From positions 1 through 5,553 of the forward strand of contig QIGP01000340.1 of the NCBI GenBank assembly GCA_003228965.1: DNA of 5,553 nucleotides, in the 5' to 3' direction. Numbering within the stretch: position 1 is the first letter of the stretch; every line of letters begins with the position of its first letter. The position numbers were made by a program, and so were the translations under genes. The notes beneath the pieces were generated by a model, which saw only the letters and a program-made list of their open reading frames with translations, had not been told where the DNA came from and made no database searches. The stretch comes from Gammaproteobacteria bacterium (GTDB taxonomy: Bacteria > Pseudomonadota > Gammaproteobacteria > Steroidobacterales > SZUA-146). Positions 1-5,553 of this stretch are shown piece after piece.

Positions 1-2792
1 TTGAGTGGTTCGCTCGCAACGACGTCGCGGCCAATTTGCTAATGATCGCCATTATTGTGCTGGGGCTGATTGGATTGTCACGGATTGGAATTCAAACTTA
101 CCCGGAAGTGAGCCCGGATCAGGTAGAGGTTCGCGTTACGTTACGAGGTGCCACACCTGAAGACGCTGAGCTTGGGGTAGCAGTTCGTGTTGAAGAAGCG
201 GTACAGGATCTGGAAGGCATTGACACCATGGTCAGCCGGTCGGTCGAGGGTGGCACGACCATTGTTGTAAATGCGCTACAGGGCTACGACGCTCGTGAAT
301 TGCTGGCCGACGTAAAAGCTCGCGTGGACGGTATTAATACGTTTCCCGTCGACGCCGAAAAACCGGTTGTAAGCTTGAGGCAGCGCAAATTCGACGTACT
401 TAAAGTAGCCGTTTTTGGCGCTCAGACAGACGATGAATTGCGTCGTTATGCTGAAACTGTACGCGACGATCTTTTGCGCAACGAAGAAATAACGCTTGTC
501 GAACTGACGTCTGTACAGCGCTATGAAATCAACATTGAAGTGTCTCAGGACAGGTTGCGAGAAACAGGTTTAACACTGGGTGAAATCGCTCAATCCATTC
601 GTAATAGCTCACTGGATGCTTCAGCTGGCAACGTGCGCACTGAAGGCGGCAACGTGTTAATCCGGTCGAAAGGTCAGGCGTACCGCCGTACAGAGTTTGG
701 CGATATTATCGTCAATACCAATGCCGACGGCAGTATCTTGCGTCTTGCTGACGTTGCAGAAGTGCGTGACGGTTTTGAAGAAGAAAGCTTAAAGAACACC
801 TTCAACGGCAAGAACGCCGTCATGATGAATGTTTACCGCACAGGCAGTCAAAGCGCGCTGGCCATTTCAGAGGCAACGCGCGACTACATTGAGGCGCAGC
901 AAGCGTCGTTACCCAGTGGCATGTCGTTAACGCATTGGGATGACGACACGGTTTATCTCAAAGGTCGTCTAACGACTCTCTTGAAAGGTGCAGCTCAGGG
1001 TGGGTTTTTAGTTATATTGCTGTTAGCGCTGTTCCTGCGTCCAGCCATCGCCTTTTGGGTATTCATCGGCATTCCAGTGAGCTTTCTGGGTGGTCTTCTC
1101 ACGCTGTGGGTATTCGACTTTCGCATCGACATCATGAGTCTATTTGGTTTCATTGTAGTGCTGGGTATCGTCGTCGACGACGCCATTGTGACCGGCGAAA
1201 ACGTATACACCCATTTGCAGCAGGGCAAGGACGGGCTTCAGGCATCCATTGACGGTACCAGGGAAGTTGCAGTGCCCGTTACCTTCGGGATATTGACTAC
1301 GGTGGCAGCGTTTACGCCACTTATGGTTCTCGACGGAAACTTTCGTCGCTTCTTCATGCCCATTGGTGCCGTGGTTATTCCGGTACTGCTGTTTTCACTG
1401 ATTGAATCCAAGCTTGTGCTGCCTGCACATCTTAAGCACATTCGCATGAATCGAGGGAACGAGCTGTCCAGGCTGGCAAAGTGGCAGCGTTCATTCTCGA
1501 CGGGTTTTGAAAACTGGGTGATCAGGAGTTATCAACCCGTACTACGCAAAGCCCTTCGTCACAGGCACGCAGTGCTGATGGCGTTTATCGGCGTGTTTCT
1601 GGTTTGCGTATCGGCTATTGCAAGCGGCTGGATCAAATTTACTTTCTTCCCTCGTGTCGAATCCGAAACCGTTCGCATGACTCTGGAAATGCCGGTAGGT
1701 ACGCCGTTCGAAGTAACAGATAGTCATATGCAACGTGTCGTAAGTATTGCATTGGATATGCAGCGAGAGTTTCGTAACGGTGAGGGTGACGACGCCGGAC
1801 CGTTAATCGAAAAAATATACGCGACTTCAGGCGCAGCCGGGCGCGGCGGTAAAGGGCCTCACCTGGGTCGGGTTTTGCTGGAAACAGTGCCGGCTGATGA
1901 TCGCGTTTCCGACTTTGGGCCTTCCGATATCAGTAACGAGTGGCGCAAGAGATTGGGTCTGGTACCTGGTGCTGAAGCGGTCAGTTTTCGTGCAGAGCGT
2001 TTTCGGGCGGGCGATCCGATTAACGTGCAGCTCAGCAGCAACTCATTGGTCGATCTGGAACGCGTGGCAGTCGGTGTAAAAGCACACTTGGCAACGTACC
2101 CACCGGTGTTCGACATCACTGATAATTTGTCGGACGGGAAAGAAGAGCTACGCATAAACTTAACGCGCCAGGGCCACGTGCTTGGGCTGACTCGCGCCGA
2201 AATTTTGGCGCAGTTGGGACGAGCGTTTCGTGGTTTCGAGGCTCAGCGAATACAACGCGGCCGCGACGACGTGCGCGTGCTGGTCAGGCTGCCAAAGAAC
2301 GAACGCAGTTCAATTGCCACCTTGGATGAGTTTTTAATCACGGCGCCCAACGGTCGACAGATCCCGTTGAGCCAGGTGGCTACCATTGAGGCGGGAAGAG
2401 GGCCTTCGCAAATCATACGAGTGGACCGCTACCGAACACTGAGCGTTACAGCTGACGTGGATAAAGAACAGACCAACATGACGGTACTCACTGCGGACTT
2501 GAAAGACACTATGGATCAACTTATCAGTTTGTCGCCGGGCGTTGTGTATACGCTCGAGGGTGAGGATCGCGAGCAGCGGCTTCTGTTTGGCAGTTTGAAA
2601 ACAGCGACCATTGCGCTCTTTTTCGTAGTTTACTGTTTGCTGGCGTTGCCGTTGAAGTCGTACGGTAAGCCTTTGCTGGTCATGTCCGTTATCCCGTTGG
2701 GCCTGATTGGCGCGCTCATTGGTCACGCACTACTTGGCAAAGCGCTCACCATACTAAGTATTTTCGGTTGCTCGCGCTCACGGGCGTGGTGA
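1..2792 (+). CDS. RND efflux transporter permease, N-terminal ~88%, frameshifted (5' end outside window)
   Basis: Inner-membrane proton-driven pump subunit of the AcrB-like resistance-nodulation-division superfamily. Such pumps normally work as trimers with a periplasmic adaptor and an outer-membrane channel. The frame is open from base 3 and reads [13 protein letters not shown] before the first possible internal start, so the true start (probably M-I-E) lies just left of the window. Numbering from base 3: TM1 at about 12-30, then the first porter/docking loop, TM2-6 at about 330-470, TM7 at about 522-545, the second periplasmic loop, and TM8-9 at about 865-912. The TM4 proton-relay pair is present as GIVVDDAIV, Asp codons at 1176-1181 (residues 392-393). 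Homology stops abruptly after SIFG at 2768; the last eight codons before the stop are out-of-frame nonsense. This fragment lacks TM10-12 and would not be expected to pump. The adaptor gene probably lies upstream, which is inference. The substrate cannot be told. Confidence 0.93.
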   Translation, partial: EWFARNDVAANLLMIAIIVLGLIGLSRIGIQTYPEVSPDQVEVRVTLRGATPEDAELGVAVRVEEAVQDLEGIDTMVSRSVEGGTTIVVNALQGYDARELLADVKARVDGINTFPVDAEKPVVSLRQRKFDVLKVAVFGAQTDDELRRYAETVRDDLLRNEEITLVELTSVQRYEINIEVSQDRLRETGLTLGEIAQSIRNSSLDASAGNVRTEGGNVLIRSKGQAYRRTEFGDIIVNTNADGSILRLADVAEVRDGFEEESLKNTFNGKNAVMMNVYRTGSQSALAISEATRDYIEAQQASLPSGMSLTHWDDDTVYLKGRLTTLLKGAAQGGFLVILLLALFLRPAIAFWVFIGIPVSFLGGLLTLWVFDFRIDIMSLFGFIVVLGIVVDDAIVTGENVYTHLQQGKDGLQASIDGTREVAVPVTFGILTTVAAFTPLMVLDGNFRRFFMPIGAVVIPVLLFSLIESKLVLPAHLKHIRMNRGNELSRLAKWQRSFSTGFENWVIRSYQPVLRKALRHRHAVLMAFIGVFLVCVSAIASGWIKFTFFPRVESETVRMTLEMPVGTPFEVTDSHMQRVVSIALDMQREFRNGEGDDAGPLIEKIYATSGAAGRGGKGPHLGRVLLETVPADDRVSDFGPSDISNEWRKRLGLVPGAEAVSFRAERFRAGDPINVQLSSNSLVDLERVAVGVKAHLATYPPVFDITDNLSDGKEELRINLTRQGHVLGLTRAEILAQLGRAFRGFEAQRIQRGRDDVRVLVRLPKNERSSIATLDEFLITAPNGRQIPLSQVATIEAGRGPSQIIRVDRYRTLSVTADVDKEQTNMTVLTADLKDTMDQLISLSPGVVYTLEGEDREQRLLFGSLKTATIALFFVVYCLLALPLKSYGKPLLVMSVIPLGLIGALIGHALLGKALTILSIFGCSRSRAW
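2766..2770 (+). other. Single-base deletion / frameshift point in the RND gene
   Basis: The codons read ATT TTC GGT, then TGC TCG CGC to a TGA at 2790. Moving back one base after GGT gives TTG CTC GCG CTC ACG, which encodes the expected LLALT. Adding one T (GGT TTG CTC) restores the full pump. The lost base can thus be placed to within about five bases, as contraction of a TTT run to TT. No canonical X-XXY-YYZ slippery heptamer lies in the correct phase here, so programmed frameshifting is not favoured. Confidence 0.88.
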
Positions 2793-3136
2793 TTAACGAC
2801 AGCCTTGTGTTGGTCGATTACATATCAAGGCAACGAAAGAAGGGTGTCGATGTTGCGACTGCCGCCTTGACCGCCGGAGTGAGTCGGTTCCGTCCTGTGA
2901 TGCTAACTTCGATTACCACGTTTAGTGGGCTTGTCCCTATTATGTTCAGCACGTCTACCCAGGCTCAATATCTGATTCCGATGGCGATCTCCCTTGGGTT
3001 CGGCATTATTTTTGCCACGATGATTACTCTGGTCCTAATTCCTGCCAATGTGCTGATCGCCGAAGATTTACGCACGTTAGTGAGAACTATTCGCGGCCAA
3101 AACAAAGGTCAGAAACCAGATTGGATCAAGATATAG
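2768..3136 (+). CDS. RND efflux transporter permease, C-terminal fragment (TM10-12), downstream of frameshift
   Basis: This is the continuation of the pump gene in the -1 frame, giving 122 residues that start [19 protein letters not shown]. That is the usual TM10 of RND permeases, and it joins exactly to the SIFG that ends the upstream fragment. TM11 ([20 protein letters not shown]) and TM12 ([20 protein letters not shown]) follow, with a short charged cytoplasmic tail. Joined, the two parts give about 1044 residues in the window, a normal length for the family. The TTG at 2768 is an artefactual start: no ribosome binding site precedes it and an isolated TM10-12 piece is not a known functional unit. 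In AcrB, TM10 carries a lysine (K940) that contacts the TM4 aspartates; the equivalent position here appears to be Asn (codon 2795-2797), followed by Asp. Confidence 0.9.
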   Translation: MLALTGVVINDSLVLVDYISRQRKKGVDVATAALTAGVSRFRPVMLTSITTFSGLVPIMFSTSTQAQYLIPMAISLGFGIIFATMITLVLIPANVLIAEDLRTLVRTIRGQNKGQKPDWIKI

Positions 3137-3220
3137 AGTTTGAACCTGAATAACCTTTTGTTCTTTGCTGAAGATTTTGAATTAATTAAATAAAAACAAT
3201 GATATAGAAGCTATCTTTTG

Positions 3221-3239
3221 TTCAGGCAGCATTCAGGCA
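3221..3239 (+). promoter_or_regulatory. 11-bp-spaced direct repeat, candidate OmpR/PhoB-type response-regulator site
   Basis: Two identical TTCAGGCA half-sites at 3221-3228 and 3232-3239 are separated by GCA, so they repeat on one helical turn. Tandem half-sites with an 11-bp period are the usual target of OmpR/PhoB-family dimers; E. coli CreB, for example, uses TTCAC-N6-TTCAC, which differs by one base per half-site. The second half-site ends 8 bases before a -10-like TAAATT, where an activator would replace a missing -35 box. The repeat is seen directly; the regulator is inference. Confidence 0.4.
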
Positions 3240-3247
3240 CACTTTGC

Positions 3248-3253
3248 TAAATT
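3248..3253 (+). promoter_or_regulatory. Possible extended -10 box (TGC-TAAATT)
   Basis: TAAATT matches the sigma-70 -10 consensus at four of six positions and is preceded by TG at 3245-3246, as in an extended -10. No good -35 hexamer sits 16-18 bases upstream; the direct repeat occupies that space. Transcription would start about 25-30 bases before the GTG start codon. Confidence 0.3.
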
Positions 3254-3277
3254 AACGCTACCCTTTAAAGAAACACC

Positions 3278-3282
3278 GGGAG
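3278..3282 (+). promoter_or_regulatory. Ribosome binding site that fixes the GTG start at 3289
   Basis: GGGAG lies 6 bases before the GTG codon. It supports translation starting at this GTG, which gives a textbook signal peptide (MKKLIILL...), rather than at the in-frame ATG codons later in the leader peptide. Confidence 0.6.
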
Positions 3283-3288
3283 CGTCCT

Positions 3289-4083
3289 GTGAAAAAACTT
3301 ATTATCTTGCTGACCACAATGAGCTTTGTGCTGATGTCGGCCCCAATTATGGCTGACGACAGCAAAAAGCGACGTATCAGTGGCGTAAAGTCGTCTGAAA
3401 AATACGATCGTTCATCGCGCCGCGACAGCAGCAAGCGGCAAACGCAAAGCAGGAAGCAGCGCACGCAACGAAATGACAATCGGCGTAGTGACACTCGGCG
3501 AAGCAATCATCGAAGCGATAACCGAAGTAGTAATCGAGGCCACAACCGAAGCGATAACAGAAGTAGTAATCGAGGCCACAACCGAAGCGATAACAGAAGT
3601 GCTAATCGAAGCAATCGCCACGCGTCGAATCACAATCGAAGCCACAGCACCAAGCACTATCGTCAAAACCGACGGAATTCTCACTACAATCGACATGGAT
3701 CGTCGTATCGTGACCGTGGCTATAGAAACAATGGCTATCGTTACAGTGCGTACTACAACAACCACCACCGAAACTACCGCAGGCATTACCGCGGGCATTA
3801 CCGCAGCGACCGTTACGGATATTTGTTGGGCGGCGTAATCCTGGGCTCGGCCCTGGCTAACTCCAGCCATCGACACACAGCCCATTGCGATCACGACTAT
3901 GACTACACGTACGACAACTCGTCACGCGTAGTTACAACCCGGGTTGTTCGCGAAGGCACCTACGGTCGAAGCGATGACGTGCATTTGTTTCGCGACCGCA
4001 ACGGCGATTGTTTTGAAGTTTTTGAAAACAGTAACGGCGACGAAGTACGCGAAGAGGTCGATCTCTCTTATTGCGAGTGGTAA
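3289..4083 (+). CDS. Exported Arg/Ser/Asn/His-rich repeat protein with acidic Cys-containing C-terminus (function unknown)
   Basis: I do not recognise a named family. The 264-residue product starts with a clear Sec signal peptide (MKK, then a hydrophobic core) with likely cleavage after IMA at residue 22, so it should be periplasmic or surface-exposed. Residues 23-175 are strongly basic and low in complexity, rich in Arg, Ser, Asn and His, later with many Tyr. Residues 71-110 are ten R-x-x-N-like tetrapeptides forming a 12-residue repeat. Residues 176-191 (YGYLLGGVILGSALAN) are a short hydrophobic glycine-zipper-like stretch. Residues 192-264 are more acidic and look like a small folded domain with LFRDRNGDCFEVFENSNGDE and Cys at 200, 241 and 262. 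The His/Asp cluster HCDHDYDYTYD could bind metal, and the basic tract could bind polyanions such as LPS or nucleic acid; both are guesses. It has its own ribosome binding site and terminator. Confidence 0.85.
   Translation: MKKLIILLTTMSFVLMSAPIMADDSKKRRISGVKSSEKYDRSSRRDSSKRQTQSRKQRTQRNDNRRSDTRRSNHRSDNRSSNRGHNRSDNRSSNRGHNRSDNRSANRSNRHASNHNRSHSTKHYRQNRRNSHYNRHGSSYRDRGYRNNGYRYSAYYNNHHRNYRRHYRGHYRSDRYGYLLGGVILGSALANSSHRHTAHCDHDYDYTYDNSSRVVTTRVVREGTYGRSDDVHLFRDRNGDCFEVFENSNGDEVREEVDLSYCEW
3499..3618 (+). repeat. In-frame tandem repeat coding for R-x-x-N tetrapeptides (36-bp unit, 12-bp subunit)
   Basis: Units at 3511-3546 and 3547-3582 are identical except at base 13 (C or A), a silent CGA/AGA change. 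A third, diverged unit occupies 3583-3618, and one extra 12-bp subunit (RSNH) precedes them at 3499-3510. Each 36-bp unit encodes RSDN-RSSN-RGHN. Copies are contiguous and in frame, so copy number can change by slippage without breaking the gene. Confidence 0.9.
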
Positions 4084-4113
4084 CAACTAGCGTGATGTAT
4101 GCTGGTCCCTTGG

Positions 4114-4142
4114 CGCGGGCACTTAGGTGCTCGCGTTTTTTT
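4114..4142 (+). terminator. Rho-independent terminator of the exported-protein gene
   Basis: A 9-bp stem (CGCGGGCAC with GTGCTCGCG, one G-U pair) closes a TTAG loop and is followed directly by seven T residues. It starts 30 bases after the stop codon and has the classic form of a strong intrinsic terminator on the + strand. Confidence 0.92.
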
Positions 4143-4221
4143 GGTGCGTGCAGTCGTAGGGACTACTTCAAATTGAGTGTAAGTCACAGTGGCTCCGGGT
4201 ATGGGGTTCTGGATTAGGTCA

Positions 4222-4237
4222 TGAGCAGGCTTGCTCA
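4222..4237. repeat. Inverted repeat, 6-bp stem
   Basis: TGAGCA (4222-4227) and TGCTCA (4232-4237) are perfect complements around a GGCT loop. No T run follows, so it is not a terminator. Confidence 0.5.
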
Positions 4238-4255
4238 AACATGCTGATAATGCTT

Positions 4256-4276
4256 GCTGGTATAACTTCAACCAGC
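4256..4276. repeat. Inverted repeat, 6-bp stem, competing with the next hairpin
   Basis: GCTGGT (4256-4261) pairs with ACCAGC (4271-4276) across a 9-base loop. Its right arm shares bases with both strands of the larger hairpin at 4268-4300, so the two cannot form together. Confidence 0.45.
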
Positions 4277-4300
4277 CATGCGTTTGCATGGCTTAGTTGA
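4268..4300. repeat. Strong hairpin, 8-bp upper and 5-bp lower stem
   Basis: AGCCATGC (4274-4281) pairs perfectly with GCATGGCT (4286-4293) around a GTTT loop. Below a 1x2 internal loop, TCAAC (4268-4272) pairs with GTTGA (4296-4300). The 13 base pairs are more than expected by chance over 33 bases. No T tract follows on either strand, so it is not an intrinsic terminator. Confidence 0.6.
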
Positions 4301-4316
4301 TACACTTCAGATCCAG

Positions 4317-4335
4317 ACGATTAATGAGTAATCGT
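4317..4335. repeat. Inverted repeat, 7-bp stem
   Basis: ACGATTA (4317-4323) and TAATCGT (4329-4335) are perfect complements around ATGAG. It could be an RNA hairpin or a palindromic operator upstream of the EEP gene. Confidence 0.45.
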
Positions 4336-4370
4336 TACACTCTCAAGGCCATTCGAAAGTCGTGGGGCGT

Positions 4371-4376
4371 GATAAT
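4371..4376 (+). promoter_or_regulatory. Possible -10 box (GATAAT) for the EEP gene
   Basis: GATAAT matches the sigma-70 -10 consensus at five of six positions and lies about 30 bases before the start codon. No convincing -35 hexamer is found at the right distance, so an activator would be needed or the match is chance. Confidence 0.22.
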
Positions 4377-4384
4377 TGATCGCA

Positions 4385-4402
4385 CTCCGGGCGGGGTTTT
4401 TT
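4385..4402 (+). terminator. Weak terminator-like element just before the EEP start codon
   Basis: CTCC and GGGG can form a short stem (one G-U pair) around GGGC, followed by six T residues at 4397-4402. The stem is short for a terminator, but the T6 run 4 bases before the ATG is notable. It could end an upstream small transcript, act as an attenuator, or be chance. Confidence 0.25.
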
Positions 4403-4406
4403 GGTA

Positions 4407-5553
4407 ATGCTGACTATTTTAAAGAACCTCTCAAGAGTGCTGGTTATGCTGGTATTTTTATTAGTCGTGCTAGTTCTGGTGCTGTGGTTGCGGTCGTTTA
4501 AACCCAAAGACACCGAAGTCGTCGAGGTTCAATGCGACAGCGGTGCGCAGGTGTTTAGCGCCGACCGCCCGCTTAAAGTCCTTAGCTACAACGTGCAGTA
4601 CATGGCGAGCAAGAACTACATTTTCTTTTACGACATTGACCAACAAAACGCGGAGCGAGTGGACCAGGTTGAGCGGGCAGGGTTGGCGCTCGCAGACCGT
4701 CCCTCAATGAAACACATTAGGTGGACCATAGAAGAGGTCGCGAAAATCATCGAGTCGGAGCGACCCGACGTTGTGATGTTGCAAGAAATTAATACGGGCG
4801 CAGACAGTCGCACTCACTCTTACGATCAAATCGAAGCGCTGGTGGAAAGGTTGGGCAAGCAATCATTTCCATGTCGTGCTCACAGCTCGTACTGGCAGGC
4901 TGAGTATATTTTGCACCCCAATATCATGGGGCCCGTAGACATGCGACTGCTAACCTTATCTGTCCATCAAATGAAATCGGCCACCCGGCACCAGCTGCCA
5001 CGGCCGCAGATTAATGCCCTTGAGCGACCGTTTTATTTTCAACGCGCTGTGCTTGAAACAAGACACCCAATGGTTAATGGAAACGGATTTGCCATGCTCA
5101 ACACGCACTTTGAAGCGTGGGGTGCCGGCACGGGCGTAATGCAGAAGCAAGTGGGCAGAACCATGGAGTTACTCGAAGCACTCGATATTGAGCAAGTTCC
5201 CTGGGTGCTCGGCGGCGATTTGAATTTACTACCACCCGATGAGCAAAGGCAGAGAACGAAAATCAGTTTGGCTCAAACCGGCGAGTACGACGAGGAGCCA
5301 GCTATCCGGCGGCTCTATGATCGATACGCAGCGATACCGTCTCGCGACGATTTACTCTCAGAAAATGCGAGCCAGTGGTACACGCATATTCCAAACGACC
5401 CGACGGTGTCAGTCCCTGACCGCACGATCGACTATCTGTTCTACAGCGATCAGTGGGAGCTGGATTCGGCGAAGATCATGCACGGCACAGCCTGGGAAGT
5501 GTCTGATCATCTTCCGGTTGTGGGGACGTTTAGTCTGTCGGTAAAAGACCAGG
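4407..5553 (+). CDS. Membrane-anchored endonuclease/exonuclease/phosphatase (EEP) superfamily protein, 3' end outside window
   Basis: Member of the metal-dependent EEP fold (DNase I/exonuclease III-like) that cleaves phosphodiester or phosphomonoester bonds; the substrate is unknown. The frame is open from ATG 4407 to the last base, 382 residues. Residues about 11-28 are a single hydrophobic helix (VLVMLVFLLVVLVLVLW), so the enzyme is probably tethered to the inner membrane; which side it faces is unclear. Motifs in order: LSYNVQ with Asn62, VVMLQEIN with metal-binding Glu127, LNTHF with His234, GGDLN with Asp271 and Asn273, DRTIDYLFYS with Asp342, and SDHLPV with Asp367 and His368. The full catalytic set is thus present. 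SDHLPVVGTF is normally near the C-terminus, so only a few residues should be missing. A TGA at 4377 limits the start; TTG 4401 and ATG 4446 are alternatives, but ATG 4407 keeps the whole anchor. The ribosome binding site is weak (GGGG about 10 bases upstream). Confidence 0.9.
   Translation, partial: MLTILKNLSRVLVMLVFLLVVLVLVLWLRSFKPKDTEVVEVQCDSGAQVFSADRPLKVLSYNVQYMASKNYIFFYDIDQQNAERVDQVERAGLALADRPSMKHIRWTIEEVAKIIESERPDVVMLQEINTGADSRTHSYDQIEALVERLGKQSFPCRAHSSYWQAEYILHPNIMGPVDMRLLTLSVHQMKSATRHQLPRPQINALERPFYFQRAVLETRHPMVNGNGFAMLNTHFEAWGAGTGVMQKQVGRTMELLEALDIEQVPWVLGGDLNLLPPDEQRQRTKISLAQTGEYDEEPAIRRLYDRYAAIPSRDDLLSENASQWYTHIPNDPTVSVPDRTIDYLFYSDQWELDSAKIMHGTAWEVSDHLPVVGTFSLSVKDQ

Larger units (their letters stand above)
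3137..3288 (+). promoter_or_regulatory. AT-rich intergenic control region for the exported basic protein
   Basis: The 152 bases between the pump and the next gene include a very AT-rich block at about 3174-3206 upstream of a paired direct repeat and a -10-like box. A weak hairpin near 3201-3215 followed by four T residues could help end the pump transcript, but it is too poor to call a terminator. A gene that starts with its own ribosome binding site after this gap and is followed by a strong terminator suggests an independent transcription unit. Confidence 0.5.
4143..4406. other. Non-coding stretch with several hairpins, no gene seen
   Basis: No supported gene lies between the terminator and the next start codon. 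Tiny ATG-started frames (for example 19 codons at 4241-4300) lack a ribosome binding site. The first 75 bases show nothing notable. From about 4222 onward the region contains a series of perfect inverted repeats, given separately, and ends in a GC-rich T6 element. It could be a structured leader of the downstream gene, a small RNA, or spacer DNA. Confidence 0.5.

Noticed and set aside
2334..2726. 130-codon minus-strand open frame
   Set aside because: It lies opposite well-conserved RND coding sequence and its product has no recognisable features.
2760..2800. Programmed -1 frameshift making a full-length pump
   Set aside because: There is no slippery heptamer in the correct phase, and RND permeases are not known to use recoding. 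A simple one-base deletion explains it better, though relatives should be compared.
3511..3618. 36-bp direct repeats resembling the length of CRISPR repeats
   Set aside because: The copies are contiguous with no spacers and are in frame inside a coding region.
3473..3838. 121-codon open frame on the plus strand in another frame of the repeat protein
   Set aside because: Its repetitive Glu/Ala/Ile/Thr product comes from the same 36-bp repeats. The frame at 3289 has the signal peptide, ribosome binding site and terminator.
3412..3894. 160-codon open frame on the minus strand opposite the repeat protein
   Set aside because: It is a compositional shadow: Arg/Ser/Asn/His codons read backwards give few stops and a Val/Ile/Ser/Ala-rich repetitive product. 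It has no ribosome binding site or recognisable domain.
4241..4300. 19-codon frame (MLIMLAGITS...) with leader-peptide-like hydrophobicity
   Set aside because: No ribosome binding site precedes it and it lies across the hairpin at 4268-4300. It is too short to support on sequence alone.
4143..4406. Possible tRNA (a TTCGAA at 4352-4357 recalls a T-loop)
   Set aside because: The flanking bases do not form a T-arm stem and no acceptor or anticodon arms can be placed around it.
5239..5544. 101-codon plus-strand open frame near the end of the window
   Set aside because: It overlaps the EEP gene in another frame, which carries the GGDLN, DRTIDYL and SDHLPV motifs across the same bases.

Overview
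The window looks like chromosomal DNA from a Gram-negative bacterium, most likely a gammaproteobacterium. This is inferred from an RND-type inner-membrane efflux pump, Sec-type signal peptides, and GC content that looks close to 50% by eye. All genes lie on the + strand. No mobile element, tRNA, rRNA or CRISPR array was seen.

Layout. (1) Bases 1-3136 hold an almost complete RND efflux permease. Only about the first two codons lie outside the window. The gene is split by a one-base deletion around 2766-2770. Protein homology runs unbroken up to a Gly codon at 2766-2768 and continues directly in the -1 frame, so the pump is encoded as two overlapping fragments of about 922 and 122 residues. The mutation is either real (a fresh pseudogene) or an error in the assembly. 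(2) Bases 3137-3288 are an AT-rich control region. It has two identical 8-bp half-sites 11 bp apart just upstream of a possible -10 box, which is the geometry bound by OmpR/PhoB-type response regulators. (3) Bases 3289-4083 encode a 264-residue exported protein. It has an extremely Arg/Ser/Asn/His-rich N-terminal two thirds built partly from R-x-x-N tetrapeptides, then a short glycine-rich hydrophobic stretch and an acidic C-terminal domain with three cysteines. A strong intrinsic terminator at 4114-4142 closes it. (4) Bases 4143-4406 carry no convincing gene but hold several perfect inverted repeats, two of which are mutually exclusive, and a GC-rich element with a T6 run only 4 bases before the next start codon. 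(5) From 4407 to the window edge runs a membrane-anchored endonuclease/exonuclease/phosphatase (EEP) superfamily protein. Its reading frame stays open to the last base, and the motifs suggest only a few residues are missing.

The three genes do not form an obvious pathway. The exported basic protein is its own transcription unit (promoter candidate upstream, terminator downstream). All three products act at or beyond the inner membrane, so an envelope theme is possible, but that is inference. The most interesting points are the repeat-bearing exported protein with its response-regulator-like promoter, the structured intergenic region, and the precisely located frameshift in the pump.
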